Notes: a model not told the origin generated them from the letters alone. A stretch of DNA of 12,934 bases from Alphaproteobacteria bacterium (GCA_947455695.1 CANGRN010000011.1:1-12934), one strand, 5' to 3'. Positions 1-7,053 are shown, counted from the first letter of the stretch. Numbers and translations are program-made.

Positions 1-1560
1 AGCCCCAAGCGCGCCGACAAGCAGCCAGCGCTGAACCTGGCCTCCGGCGATTACCAGCTTCCGTCCCTGGCCCTGCTGTCCGAGCCGGTCGCAGTGAAAG
101 ACACCCATGCGCTGTCCGATGAGGCGCTGGAAGAAAATGCCCGCATGCTGGAAGCGGTGCTGAGCGACTTCGGCGTCAAGGGCCGCATCACCGCCGTGCG
201 CCCCGGCCCGGTCGTCACCCTGTATGAATTCGAGCCCGCCGCCGGCGTCAAATCATCCCGCGTGATTTCGCTGTCCGATGACGTGGCCCGCTCCATGTCG
301 TCGGTCGCCGCGCGCATCGCCACCATCTCGGGCCGCAACGTGATCGGCATCGAGCTGCCCAACCAGACGCGCGAGACCGTGTATCTGCGCGAAATGTTCT
401 CTTCCGCCGATTATGAAAAGGCCCGCGCGCCGCTCACCCTGGCGCTGGGCAAGACCATCGGCGGCGAGCCCTTGATGGCGGACCTGGCCAAGATGCCCCA
501 TTTGCTGGTGGCCGGCACCACCGGTTCGGGCAAGTCGGTGGGCCTGAACACCATGATCCTGTCGCTGCTGTACCGCATGTCGCCGCAGCAGTGCCGCCTG
601 ATCATGATCGATCCCAAGATGCTGGAACTGTCGGTCTATGACGGCATTCCGCATTTGCTGTCGCCGGTCGTGACCGATCCGCGCAAGGCCATCGTCGCCT
701 TGAAGTGGGCGGTGCGCGAAATGGAAGACCGCTACCGCAAGATGTCCAAGATGGGCGTGCGCGGCGTGGAAGCCTTCAACGAGCGCGTCAAGAAGGCCAA
801 GGACAAGGGCGAAGTCCTGAAGCGCACCGTGCAGACCGGTTTCGACCGCGAGACCGGCAAGCCGATCTATGAGGACGAGAATCTCGAATTCGAAGCCATG
901 CCCTATATCGTGGTGGTGGTGGACGAAGTCGCCGACCTGATGATGGTGTCGGGCAAGGAAATCGAAGGCGCGGTGCAGCGCCTGGCCCAGATGGCGCGCG
1001 CCGCCGGCATCCACCTGATTGCCGCCACCCAGCGCCCCTCGGTGGACGTGATCACCGGCACCATCAAGGCAAACTTCCCCACCCGCATCTCCTTCCAGGT
1101 GACCAGCAAGATCGACAGCCGCACCATCCTGGGTGAGCAGGGCGCCGAGCAGCTGCTGGGCCAGGGCGACATGCTCTATATGGCGGCAGGCGGCCGCATC
1201 AAGCGCATCCACGGACCGTTCGTGTCCGACCATGAAGTCGAAGACGTGGTGCGGTTCCTGAAATCCCAGGGCGCCCCGGAATATCTGGACGCCGTCACCG
1301 AGGAACCGGACGAAGAGAGCGACGATCCCTATTCGGTGTTCGGCCAGGGCAACGGCCAGTCGGGCGACGACCTGTATGACAAGGCGCTGGCGGTGGTGGC
1401 GCGGGACAAGAAGGCGTCCACCAGCTACATCCAGCGCCGCCTGCAGATCGGCTACAACCGCGCGGCCAGCCTGATCGAGCGCATGGAACAGGAAGGCGTG
1501 GTCTCCAGCCCGAACCATAAAGGCGTGCGGGAAGTCCTGCTCCCGGATCACGAGCGCTAG
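1..1560 (+). CDS. ftsK: DNA translocase FtsK, C-terminal part (5' end outside window)
   Basis: The frame is open from base 1; the GTG at 94 is an internal valine codon, so 519 residues of a longer protein are seen. FtsK is a hexameric, ATP-driven, septum-anchored motor that pumps chromosomal DNA and promotes dimer resolution by XerCD at dif. Visible here are the end of the linker, the alpha domain, then the RecA-like motor: Walker A GTTGSGKS at fragment residues 172-179, Walker B IVVVVDE at about 303-309, and the [12 protein letters not shown] segment typical of FtsK/SpoIIIE at about 342-353. An acidic linker leads to the gamma winged helix (about 457-516, with the [14 protein letters not shown] recognition-helix region) that reads KOPS sites. 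The N-terminal membrane domain lies upstream of the window. Stop is TAG. The family call is essentially certain; whether this is the only FtsK/SpoIIIE paralogue in the genome cannot be judged. Confidence 0.97.
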   Translation, partial: SPKRADKQPALNLASGDYQLPSLALLSEPVAVKDTHALSDEALEENARMLEAVLSDFGVKGRITAVRPGPVVTLYEFEPAAGVKSSRVISLSDDVARSMSSVAARIATISGRNVIGIELPNQTRETVYLREMFSSADYEKARAPLTLALGKTIGGEPLMADLAKMPHLLVAGTTGSGKSVGLNTMILSLLYRMSPQQCRLIMIDPKMLELSVYDGIPHLLSPVVTDPRKAIVALKWAVREMEDRYRKMSKMGVRGVEAFNERVKKAKDKGEVLKRTVQTGFDRETGKPIYEDENLEFEAMPYIVVVVDEVADLMMVSGKEIEGAVQRLAQMARAAGIHLIAATQRPSVDVITGTIKANFPTRISFQVTSKIDSRTILGEQGAEQLLGQGDMLYMAAGGRIKRIHGPFVSDHEVEDVVRFLKSQGAPEYLDAVTEEPDEESDDPYSVFGQGNGQSGDDLYDKALAVVARDKKASTSYIQRRLQIGYNRAASLIERMEQEGVVSSPNHKGVREVLLPDHER

Positions 1561-1587
1561 TTAAGCCCCGCAAAATCCCCTAAAACA

Positions 1588-1606
1588 GCCTCCACAGAGC
1601 GGAGGC
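1588..1606 (+). promoter_or_regulatory. Hairpin sequestering the RBS of the PH-domain gene
   Basis: GCCTCC (1588-1593) and GGAGGC (1601-1606) form a perfect 6-bp stem with a 7-nt loop. The right arm contains the strong Shine-Dalgarno GGAGG, five bases before the ATG at 1611, so the ribosome site would be paired in the folded mRNA. The pairing is seen directly; a regulatory role is inference. Confidence 0.45.
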
Positions 1607-1610
1607 AGCG

Positions 1611-2111
1611 ATGTCCTATATCCAGAAGTCCCTGGGCGACGGCGAAACCATCATTGCCCGCGCTCATTTCCATGTCCTGTACAGCGTCACCGCCTGGTTG
1701 CTCTTGATCATTCCCATGGTGCTGCTGGTGATGGCCTTTGGCCAGGCGCAGGAGCAGCCCGATCCCTACACGGTGGCGGCGGGACTGCTGTTCGTGCTGG
1801 GGCTGGTCGCGTTCCTGAAGATGATGATCCACAAATGGTCGACCGAAATCGGCATCACCAGCCACCGCTTCGTGGAAAAATACGGCCTGCTCTCCATGCG
1901 CACCAACGAAATCGCCCTTCCCAATATCGAAGGCGTGAAGGTCCACCAGAGTCTTCTGGGCCGCATCTTCAGCTACGGCACGGTGAAGATCGAAGGCACC
2001 GGCGTGGATTCGGTTTCCACGCCCAATATCGCCGACCCTGTGGGGTTCGTGCGCGCCATCCAGACGGCCAAGGAACACATTGCCGGCCTGACGGCGACGC
2101 CGAGAGTCTAG
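1611..2111 (+). CDS. Membrane protein with bacterial PH domain (bPH_2 / YdbS-like)
   Basis: A 166-residue inner-membrane protein. Two hydrophobic helices (about residues 23-44 and 53-72) are joined by a short acidic periplasmic turn and followed by a compact cytoplasmic beta domain (about 74-152). That domain has the bPH_2 signature: an ITSHRFVEKYGLLS strand pair, then TNEIALPNIEGVKVHQS and a repeated GRIFSYGTVKIEGTG hairpin. Proteins of this family are found across bacteria; most have no assigned function, and roles in membrane or envelope stress have been suggested for relatives. The ATG at 1611 is chosen because GGAGG lies five bases upstream. It starts 50 bp after ftsK on the same strand with no terminator between, so co-transcription is plausible. 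It faces the histidine kinase gene tail to tail. Confidence 0.85.
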   Translation: MSYIQKSLGDGETIIARAHFHVLYSVTAWLLLIIPMVLLVMAFGQAQEQPDPYTVAAGLLFVLGLVAFLKMMIHKWSTEIGITSHRFVEKYGLLSMRTNEIALPNIEGVKVHQSLLGRIFSYGTVKIEGTGVDSVSTPNIADPVGFVRAIQTAKEHIAGLTATPRV

Positions 2112-2119
2112 GAGCGATC

Positions 2120-2154
2120 GACGATTCGAAGCGGCGTAGCCGCGAAGAACCGTC
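2120..2154. other. Imperfect hairpin between convergent genes
   Basis: Between the PH-domain stop and the kinase stop, GCGGC-GTA-GCCGC (2131-2143) forms the inner stem. After a symmetric 3x3 internal loop (GAA/GAA), the outer stem continues with TTC/GAA, one mismatch and GACG/CGTC. It lacks a T tract on either strand, so it is not a classic intrinsic terminator, but its position between two converging genes suggests 3'-end formation or RNA protection. Confidence 0.3.
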
Positions 2155-2174
2155 CGGCGCGACCATCAAACAAG

Positions 2175-4034
2175 TCAGATCGCTTCCAGCAGTTCTTCGC
2201 GGATCGCGCGCGGAAAGCTGACGGTGATGCGCGTGCCGCGGCCGCGGGCACTGTCGATCACGATGTTGCCCTTGTGCAGGTCCACCAGCGCCTTGGTCAG
2301 CGGCAAGCCCAGACCCGTGCCCTCATAACGGCGCTCCAGCCGGTTATCGACCTGGCTGAAGGGCTGGAAGGCGATCTCGACATCCTCCGGGTCCATGCCG
2401 ATGCCGGTATCGGCCACCGTGACCGCGATGCTGTCGGCGGTCGAGCAGGCATCGAGCGAGACCCTGCCGCCTTTTTCCGTGAACTTGATGGCGTTGGACA
2501 GCAGATTCAGGAAGATCTGGCGCAGCTTGGCGGCATCGCCCGTCATCGGCAGCGCATGGTCCATGCCCGTGACCGAAAGGGTCAGGCCCGCCTCGGCGCA
2601 TTGCTCGCGGATCATGGTGATGCAATCCTTCAGCACATCGCGCATGTCGGTTTCGCGCGCCGCCAGCACCATCTTGCCCGCTTCGCTCTTGGACAGGTCC
2701 AGCACGTCGTTTATCACCGCCAGCAGGTGCCGGCCGCTGCGCAGGATATCGCCGGAATAGTCCAGGTATCGCGCATTGCCCAGCGCGCCAAAGAACTGGC
2801 CGGAAATGATTTCCGAAAAACCGATGATGGCGTTCAAAGGCGTGCGCAGTTCGTGGCTCATATTGGCCAGGAACCGGGTCTTGGAGGCGTTGGCGGCTTC
2901 GGCCTCGCGCTTGGCGCGGCGCAGGGATTCCTCGCGCTCCTTGATGGCGGTGAAGTCGGACAGGAAGATGATCGAGCCGCCTTCGGAGGTGGCGCTGCCG
3001 GTCATGCGCAGCCAGCGGCCATCGGCCAGCTCCAGTTCGGCATGGCCCGAGGTGTTGATGTCCTCGCTTGGGGCCTGGGTGGGGGCAAGCTGTCCCTGAA
3101 TGAGCTCCAGCGCGGTGTCGAACTGGGTGCCCGGCATCAGCGAAAAGGCGATGTTGGGGAAAAAGCCGCGCAGGGTGGAATTGGACATCACGATCTTGCC
3201 GTCCGGCGCCACCAGCATCACGCCTTCACGGCTGGTCTCCAGCGCGTCCACCAGGCGGTTCTCGGCGGAGCGGCGCAGTTCTTTTTCCCGCGTCATGGCC
3301 TCGCGGATATTGTCCTGCATCACCGTCATGGAATTGAGCAGGGTGCCGGTTTCGTCGCGGCCGCCGCGCGGAATTGGTGTTTCCAACTGGCCATTGGCAA
3401 TGCGGTCGGCGACGGTGGCGGCGGCGCGCAGCGGACGCACGATGCGGCTGCGCAGGAGCCAGGTCAGGCCCGCCGACAACAGCAAGGCGAAAATGGTGAT
3501 CGCGATGCTGGCATATTTGAAATGGCTGATATTGGTGACGGTCTGGCGGCGGCCGATGTAGCTGTGATCGGTGTTGAACTCGATCAGCAGATCGAATTCG
3601 CCGTCGATCTGCTGGTCCAGATTTTCCAGCTCCTTGATGTCGCCGCGGGTGCGCGCCGCGCGCCAGCGTTCAAACAGGGGCTTGATCTTGGCGATGACCT
3701 TCTGCTCGTCCGCCTCAAGACTGCGCTGGGCGGCGACGTCCAGGTCGGCGCTGAAGGTGTCGGCCAGCTCGGTGATTTGCGCCGTGATGGCCGCACGGTC
3801 AGCCGGCGCTGCGTGTTCGAAACGCAACTCGGCCAGCTGCATCTCGGTAAAATCGGTCTGGGCGGCGCGCGCATAGTTGATCGCCATCAGCGGGCCATCG
3901 AAAGTCGTCACCGCGATGGTGCCGGCCGCCGACAGCACGCCATAGCCCGCAAGCCCCATCACACCGATGATGGCGCTCATGGCGGCGAAGGCGCCGAAGA
4001 TCTTGGCGCCGATGGTGTACTTGGCAAGTTGCAT
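2175..4034 (-). CDS. Membrane-bound PAS sensor histidine kinase
   Basis: A 619-residue transmitter kinase. Order of parts: TM1 (about 10-33), a helical periplasmic sensor of about 140 residues resembling the four-helix-bundle input domains of chemoreceptors, TM2 (about 174-195), HAMP (about 196-248), a PAS-like domain (about 260-365), then HisKA with the H-box NMSHELRTPLNAIIGFSE (phospho-acceptor His394) and HATPase_c with N-box NLLSNAIKF (507-518), G1 DTGIGM (542-547), F-box FQPFSQVD and G2 GTGLGL (572-577). All catalytic boxes are intact. There is no receiver domain and no response regulator gene in the window, so it is an orphan kinase here. The ATG at 4034 has only a weak RBS, but the TIGAKIFGAF segment just after it matches usual starts of such proteins. 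It lies 109 bp downstream of the second cupredoxin on the same strand; read-through from the haem/copper operon is possible. The periplasmic ligand is unknown. Confidence 0.93.
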   Translation of the reverse strand: MQLAKYTIGAKIFGAFAAMSAIIGVMGLAGYGVLSAAGTIAVTTFDGPLMAINYARAAQTDFTEMQLAELRFEHAAPADRAAITAQITELADTFSADLDVAAQRSLEADEQKVIAKIKPLFERWRAARTRGDIKELENLDQQIDGEFDLLIEFNTDHSYIGRRQTVTNISHFKYASIAITIFALLLSAGLTWLLRSRIVRPLRAAATVADRIANGQLETPIPRGGRDETGTLLNSMTVMQDNIREAMTREKELRRSAENRLVDALETSREGVMLVAPDGKIVMSNSTLRGFFPNIAFSLMPGTQFDTALELIQGQLAPTQAPSEDINTSGHAELELADGRWLRMTGSATSEGGSIIFLSDFTAIKEREESLRRAKREAEAANASKTRFLANMSHELRTPLNAIIGFSEIISGQFFGALGNARYLDYSGDILRSGRHLLAVINDVLDLSKSEAGKMVLAARETDMRDVLKDCITMIREQCAEAGLTLSVTGMDHALPMTGDAAKLRQIFLNLLSNAIKFTEKGGRVSLDACSTADSIAVTVADTGIGMDPEDVEIAFQPFSQVDNRLERRYEGTGLGLPLTKALVDLHKGNIVIDSARGRGTRITVSFPRAIREELLEAI

Positions 4035-4143
4035 TAACGGCCCGCAGGTAAACGATAAGAGTTTGACCTGTCAGGGGTTTATGGCGGCTTAAGTCCGCTT
4101 CCGTTCCGATCCGCTGCCGCGCCGAAAACCAGCATTTCCAAGG

Positions 4144-4446
4144 CTATCTCACATGCACCGTCATGCGCATCGTGGGATGGATGTGGCACCGGACCTGGAA
4201 GGTGCCCGATCTTGGAAAGGTCTCGTTAAGATTTTCGCCCGGGGCCTTCTCGTCGGAATCGAACAGCCCGTCGACATAGATCTGGTGGATATAGCTGTCG
4301 TCGTTGGTGAAGGTGACGGCCTCACCCCGGTTGACGGTGACGTCGGTGGGACGGAAGGCCCGATTTTTCTGGGTCACCACGGCATCGGCGGCGGCCGGGC
4401 CGATGGCCAGGACAAGACCGAACGCGGCAAGAAACAGCGCTTTCAT
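4144..4446 (-). CDS. Periplasmic cupredoxin, amicyanin-like (second copy)
   Basis: A 100-residue small blue-copper-type protein. Residues 1-20 are a Sec signal peptide ending AAA before DAVV. The mature part of about 80 residues has the cupredoxin beta pattern with likely type 1 copper ligands His54 (in IHQIY), Cys87, His90 and Met93; the C-x2-H-x2-M spacing is the one known from amicyanin, shorter than in plastocyanin or pseudoazurin. Such proteins are often labelled 'methylamine utilization protein', but no mau genes are present, so that name says nothing about function. It starts 9 bp after the stop of a close paralogue, and its AGGA ribosome site overlaps that stop (TAGGA). By hand, about 47 of 79 mature positions are identical between the two copies. 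Predicted role: single-electron carrier or copper-binding protein in the periplasm; partner unknown. Confidence 0.87.
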   Translation of the reverse strand: MKALFLAAFGLVLAIGPAAADAVVTQKNRAFRPTDVTVNRGEAVTFTNDDSYIHQIYVDGLFDSDEKAPGENLNETFPRSGTFQVRCHIHPTMRMTVHVR

Positions 4447-4455
4447 GTCGGGGTC

Positions 4456-4761
4456 CTAATTGGCATGCACCACAAGTTTCATCTTGGGATGGATATGGCA
4501 GCGTACCTCAAAGGTGCCCGCCTGGGGGAAGTTTTCCACCAAGGTCTGGCCCGGCACGCGCTCATCGGAATCGAACAGGCCGGTGACATAGATCTGGTGG
4601 ATGAACTCGTCATTGTTGGTGAAGGTCAGGCTTTCGCCCCGGCGGATGGTGATCTCGCCCGGATTGAAGCGGCGGCCTTTCTGCACGATGGTGGCATCGG
4701 CGAAGGCGGCTGACGCCATCAGGGGCGGCATCAGCAGCAAGAGACAGAACAGCGCTTTCAT
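4456..4761 (-). CDS. Periplasmic cupredoxin, amicyanin-like (first copy)
   Basis: A 101-residue exported protein, paralogue of its downstream neighbour. The signal peptide (1-21, ending AFA) is followed by a cupredoxin fold with likely copper ligands His55, Cys88, His91 and Met94, again in amicyanin spacing. All four ligands and the motif HQIYV-GLFDSDE, shared by both copies, are conserved, so both should bind copper. Divergence is concentrated in surface charge: for example the segment after the Cys-His-x-His-Pro is KMKLV here and TMRMT in the other copy. The ATG overlaps the stop of the truncated haemoglobin gene (ATGA, 4 bp), implying translational coupling of the haem and copper proteins. 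It could transfer electrons to or from the haemoglobin or a terminal enzyme; this is inferred from gene order only. Confidence 0.87.
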   Translation of the reverse strand: MKALFCLLLLMPPLMASAAFADATIVQKGRRFNPGEITIRRGESLTFTNNDEFIHQIYVTGLFDSDERVPGQTLVENFPQAGTFEVRCHIHPKMKLVVHAN

Positions 4762-5171
4762 CGCGACACGACCTGGCGCTGCATGGGCGCCAGACGCGCC
4801 AGGAACCGGTTCTGGGTGGCGGACGGCAAGCCGATCCTGTCCATCGCATCCTGCAGGTCTTCGACCACGGCGTTGAAATTGGCGTTGGTCAGGTGCAGCC
4901 CCTTGTGCGCCGCGGTCATGTCATGGCCCTTGTAGTCGCACGGTCCGCCCGCCACCTGGCAGAACTGGACTTTGAATTCGGCGCGCAAACGGTCGATGTT
5001 GGATTCATCGAAGATCGCCTTGATGCGACCGTCGGCCAGGTAATTGTCCACCGACGCATCCACGATCCGGTCGATCCCGGCCTGACCGCCCATGTCGGCG
5101 AACAGCGTGTCTTCAGCGAATGCCGGCGCCGCCGTCAGCAGCAGAAAACCAAGCGCAATCGAACGTTTCAT
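4758..5171 (-). CDS. Exported group 1 truncated haemoglobin
   Basis: A 137-residue protein. The start at 5171 is chosen because AAAGGA lies just upstream and residues 1-19 then form a clear signal peptide (MKRSIALGFLLL..AFA, cut before EDTLF); an upstream in-frame ATG at 5258 would add 29 residues read from inside the DUF3034 gene. The mature part follows the TrHb1 pattern: a FADMGGQAGIDRIV start, LADGRIKAIF with the CD1-type Phe54, the GGPCDYKGHDM turn, then proximal His89 in AAHKGLHLT and an F-x-A-VVEDL helix. Aligned by eye to mycobacterial TrHbN, the usual distal Tyr at B10 appears to be Val41, and two cysteines (71 and 78) sit in the E-F region. Export is unusual, since the best-studied truncated haemoglobins are cytoplasmic NO or O2 proteins. 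It sits 13 bp after the DUF3034 gene and overlaps the cupredoxin gene by 4 bp. Confidence 0.9.
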   Translation of the reverse strand: MKRSIALGFLLLTAAPAFAEDTLFADMGGQAGIDRIVDASVDNYLADGRIKAIFDESNIDRLRAEFKVQFCQVAGGPCDYKGHDMTAAHKGLHLTNANFNAVVEDLQDAMDRIGLPSATQNRFLARLAPMQRQVVSR

Positions 5172-5184
5172 GTGCGGTCCTTTC

Positions 5185-6048
5185 CTACAGCCCGGCCTGC
5201 AGCGACAGATAGGCGCCATGCTGGCCATCCCGGATGGCGATGTTGCCCAGGTCGGCATAAGCCGCCGTCACGGACAGGTTCTTGTCGAAGAAATAGGCGG
5301 CGAAGATGTCCCAGGCTGCGCCTTCATGGGCGATGCCCAGATTGCTGGGCTTGGTGCGCAGCTCGGCGCCGACCGTGAAGCGGCGGCTGAACAGGTAGGA
5401 AGCCGAGCCTTCGAACTGGCTGCTGTAATCGTTATGCTTGTCGCCGCCGAATCCCAGCAGGCCGAACTGGTTGGCTTTGGTTTCGCGCAAAGTCGCGTTG
5501 ACCAAGACGCTCTCGGCCAGGAACAGCTTGCTGGCGGCAATATAGTAATCGGTCCCGACGCTGTTCTTGCCGCCCAGCGCCGCAATGATCGCGCCGCGGT
5601 CGTTTTCCTTGTGCTGCAGGCCGATGGAAATTTCCGGCAGCCAGCTGTCCTGGTCATAGACCGCATCGCCCAGCAGCTTCAGCTTGGCGCCGAAGATGTT
5701 TTGGTGAAAGGTTAAGCCCTGCCCCACGCCCAGCACGGCGCCGACATTCTGGGTATCGAACCCTTGCCACGCATAGGAGAGTTCCAGAAGGTCGAACAGG
5801 CCGACCGCGATGCCGGCGCTTTGCAGGCCATAGTTGGTCAGCGGCAACACCGTGTAATGGACGTTGGCGCCCACACCATCGCGGGAGCCATAGCCGGTGA
5901 TCATCGCCCAGCTGGCCAGGCCGCTGCCGCCGGCGCCTTCCACCTGGGAAACGCCACCGGTGGCCAGCAGCTTTCCGCTGTCGAACAGTTCGTCGGCCAG
6001 GACTGGGGTGGAGAGACCGAGAAGAGCCAAAAGGGTCAAAAATCGCAT
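5185..6048 (-). CDS. DUF3034 family outer-membrane-type protein
   Basis: A 287-residue protein with a Sec signal peptide (1-18, ending VLA before DELF). Near the mature N-terminus is the GGVSQVEGAGGSGLASWAMI-type block (31-50) followed by TGYGSRDGVGANVHYT, which I recognise as the DUF3034 hallmark. The rest is a run of alternating short amphipathic strands rich in Gly, Tyr, Phe and Leu, such as the SAGIAVGLFDLLELSYAW and SVTAAYADLGN stretches, fitting an outer-membrane beta barrel. The family has no established function. It is the first gene of the envelope haem/copper operon, with an AGAGGG ribosome site before the ATG at 6048, and it is divergent from the initiator tRNA. A barrel at the head of an operon encoding an exported haemoglobin and two cupredoxins could be a channel or anchor for small molecules or metal; that is inference. 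Confidence 0.85.
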   Translation of the reverse strand: MRFLTLLALLGLSTPVLADELFDSGKLLATGGVSQVEGAGGSGLASWAMITGYGSRDGVGANVHYTVLPLTNYGLQSAGIAVGLFDLLELSYAWQGFDTQNVGAVLGVGQGLTFHQNIFGAKLKLLGDAVYDQDSWLPEISIGLQHKENDRGAIIAALGGKNSVGTDYYIAASKLFLAESVLVNATLRETKANQFGLLGFGGDKHNDYSSQFEGSASYLFSRRFTVGAELRTKPSNLGIAHEGAAWDIFAAYFFDKNLSVTAAYADLGNIAIRDGQHGAYLSLQAGL

Positions 6049-6088
6049 GTCGCCCTCTTAGCAAGGCAGCCGTTAAATCGGGCTGAAT

Positions 6089-6116
6089 GGCCCCGCAAGG
6101 GCTTGAAAATGGGGCC
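6089..6116. other. Inverted repeat between DUF3034 and tRNA promoters
   Basis: GGCCCC (6089-6094) and GGGGCC (6111-6116) form perfect 6-bp arms 22 bp apart centre to centre, about two helical turns. It lies 40-70 bp upstream of the DUF3034 ATG, where an operator for that operon would be expected. The arms are short and GC-rich, so chance is a real alternative. No convincing -35/-10 pair for DUF3034 was found. Confidence 0.2.
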
Positions 6117-6128
6117 GAAAAGCGGGAC

Positions 6129-6157
6129 TGGACAGGCCAAGAGGCATGGCCTATACC
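6129..6157 (+). promoter_or_regulatory. Housekeeping promoter of the initiator tRNA gene
   Basis: TGGACA (6129-6134) and TATACC (6152-6157) are separated by exactly 17 bp. Transcription would begin around 6164, about 10 bases before the mature 5' end. The bases after the -10 box are C/G-rich (CCCGCACC), as in stable-RNA promoters under stringent control. Confidence 0.6.
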
Positions 6158-6173
6158 CCCGCACCTTCCGTGA

Positions 6174-6250
<77 letters not shown>

Positions 6251-6256
6251 TCAAAT

Positions 6257-6288
6257 AAGCCCGGCCGAGAAATCGGCCGGGCTTTTTT
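6257..6288 (+). terminator. Intrinsic terminator of the tRNA gene
   Basis: A perfect stem AAGCCCGGCCGA / TCGGCCGGGCTT closes a GAAA tetraloop (6269-6272) and runs into six T residues (6283-6288), starting six bases after the CCA end. It should stop nearly all tRNA transcription before dksA. Confidence 0.95.
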
Positions 6289-6464
6289 GATGCCCTGGCG
6301 GCCGTGGCCGGGCGAGCCTTCAACCCTCCCGATGTCACACCAAACCCATCAGATTTGTGCGCTGCGATACCAAGCAGCTCTGTCGCGAAAGTGTCTGATA
6401 TCCGGGGCTTTTCGTTCCGACTGCCGCTTTTCTGTGCGCCCCTTGCCAGGCCGCGCGATAGTGT

Positions 6465-6494
6465 TTGCGGCTGGGGTGCGCGCACGGTTATAAC
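6465..6494 (+). promoter_or_regulatory. Candidate dksA promoter
   Basis: TTGCGG (6465-6470) and TATAAC (6489-6494) with an 18-bp spacer (17 bp if the -10 is read as TTATAA) lie about 60 bp before the dksA start. The -10 is good and the -35 moderate. The remaining upstream sequence (6289-6464) shows no supportable gene or further element. Confidence 0.45.
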
Positions 6495-6555
6495 CCCGGC
6501 CCTCGGGGCGGATTTTACGTGAGTCTTTCGCCCCTCGCGTTCGAAGGGAGTGCGC

Positions 6556-6972
6556 ATGGCAAACCAGGTCTCTGCCGACTACCGCCCGTCGGAAAACGAG
6601 CCCTTTATGAATGAGCGTCAGCGTGAATATTTCCGCCGCAAGCTCAACGTCTGGAAAGACGAGATTCTCAAGGAAAGCCGCGAAACCATCCAGAACCTCC
6701 AGGCCGAGACGGTGCCGCATGCCGATCTCGCCGACCGCGCCTCCACCGAGGCCGAGCGCCAGCTGGAACTTCGCACCCGCGACCGCCAGCGCAAGCTGAT
6801 CGCCAAGATCGATGCGGCGCTGCGCCGGATCGAAGACGGCTCTTATGGTTTTTGCGAAGAAACCGGCGAGCCGATTTCGCTGAAGCGCCTGGACGCCCGT
6901 CCCATCGCCACCCTGTCGATCGAAGCGCAGGAACGCCATGAACGGCGCGAAAAAGTCTATCGCGACGACTAG
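6556..6972 (+). CDS. dksA: RNA polymerase-binding transcription factor DksA
   Basis: A 138-residue protein that enters the RNA polymerase secondary channel and, with ppGpp, tunes rRNA, tRNA and amino-acid promoters. The coiled coil (about 18-95) has the tip motif D57-LA-D60-R-A62, equal to the DxxDxA needed for activity in E. coli DksA. The C-terminal zinc-finger-type region keeps one cysteine (Cys100, in YGFCEETGEPIS); the other three finger cysteines are replaced, as is common in alphaproteobacterial DksA. ARPIATLSIEAQERHE closes the fold. The ATG at 6556 is chosen because AAGGGAG (6544-6550) sits five bases upstream; the in-frame GTG at 6550 overlaps that ribosome site and cannot be the start. 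An internal ATG at 6607 would give a shorter protein without the first 17 residues. It has its own promoter and a terminator shared with flgH. Confidence 0.95.
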   Translation: MANQVSADYRPSENEPFMNERQREYFRRKLNVWKDEILKESRETIQNLQAETVPHADLADRASTEAERQLELRTRDRQRKLIAKIDAALRRIEDGSYGFCEETGEPISLKRLDARPIATLSIEAQERHERREKVYRDD

Positions 6973-6996
6973 GCGAAGCACCCAGTTTAGAACGTG

Positions 6997-7029
6997 AAAA
7001 AGGCCGGATCTTTCGATCCGGCCTTTTTT
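6997..7029. terminator. Bidirectional intrinsic terminator (dksA / flgH operon)
   Basis: GGCCGGATC and GATCCGGCC form a perfect 9-bp stem around a TTTC loop (7011-7014), flanked by AAAAA on the left and TTTTTT on the right. It can therefore terminate both the plus-strand dksA transcript and the minus-strand flgFGAH transcript, whose last stop is at 7054. Confidence 0.93.
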
Positions 7030-7053
7030 CTTTTCCCCACTATATCCGGGTTC

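Noticed and set aside
253..1551. A 432-codon open frame opposite ftsK
   Set aside because: Composition is that of an antisense shadow and FtsK is unambiguous.
2274..4037. A 587-codon open frame on the plus strand opposite the histidine kinase
   Set aside because: The kinase on the other strand has every catalytic motif; the opposite reading is His/Gln/Gly/Ala-rich and lacks any domain pattern, a typical shadow in GC-rich DNA.
4144..4761. Methylamine utilisation role for the cupredoxins
   Set aside because: The amicyanin-type ligand spacing is real, but no methylamine dehydrogenase or mau maturation genes are near.
5172..5258. Extended N-terminus of the truncated haemoglobin
   Set aside because: It would be read from within the DUF3034 gene in another frame and would bury a clean signal peptide that has its own ribosome site.
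6287..6522. Short plus-strand frames between the tRNA terminator and dksA
   Set aside because: No ribosome site, no family-like sequence, and they run through the candidate dksA promoter.
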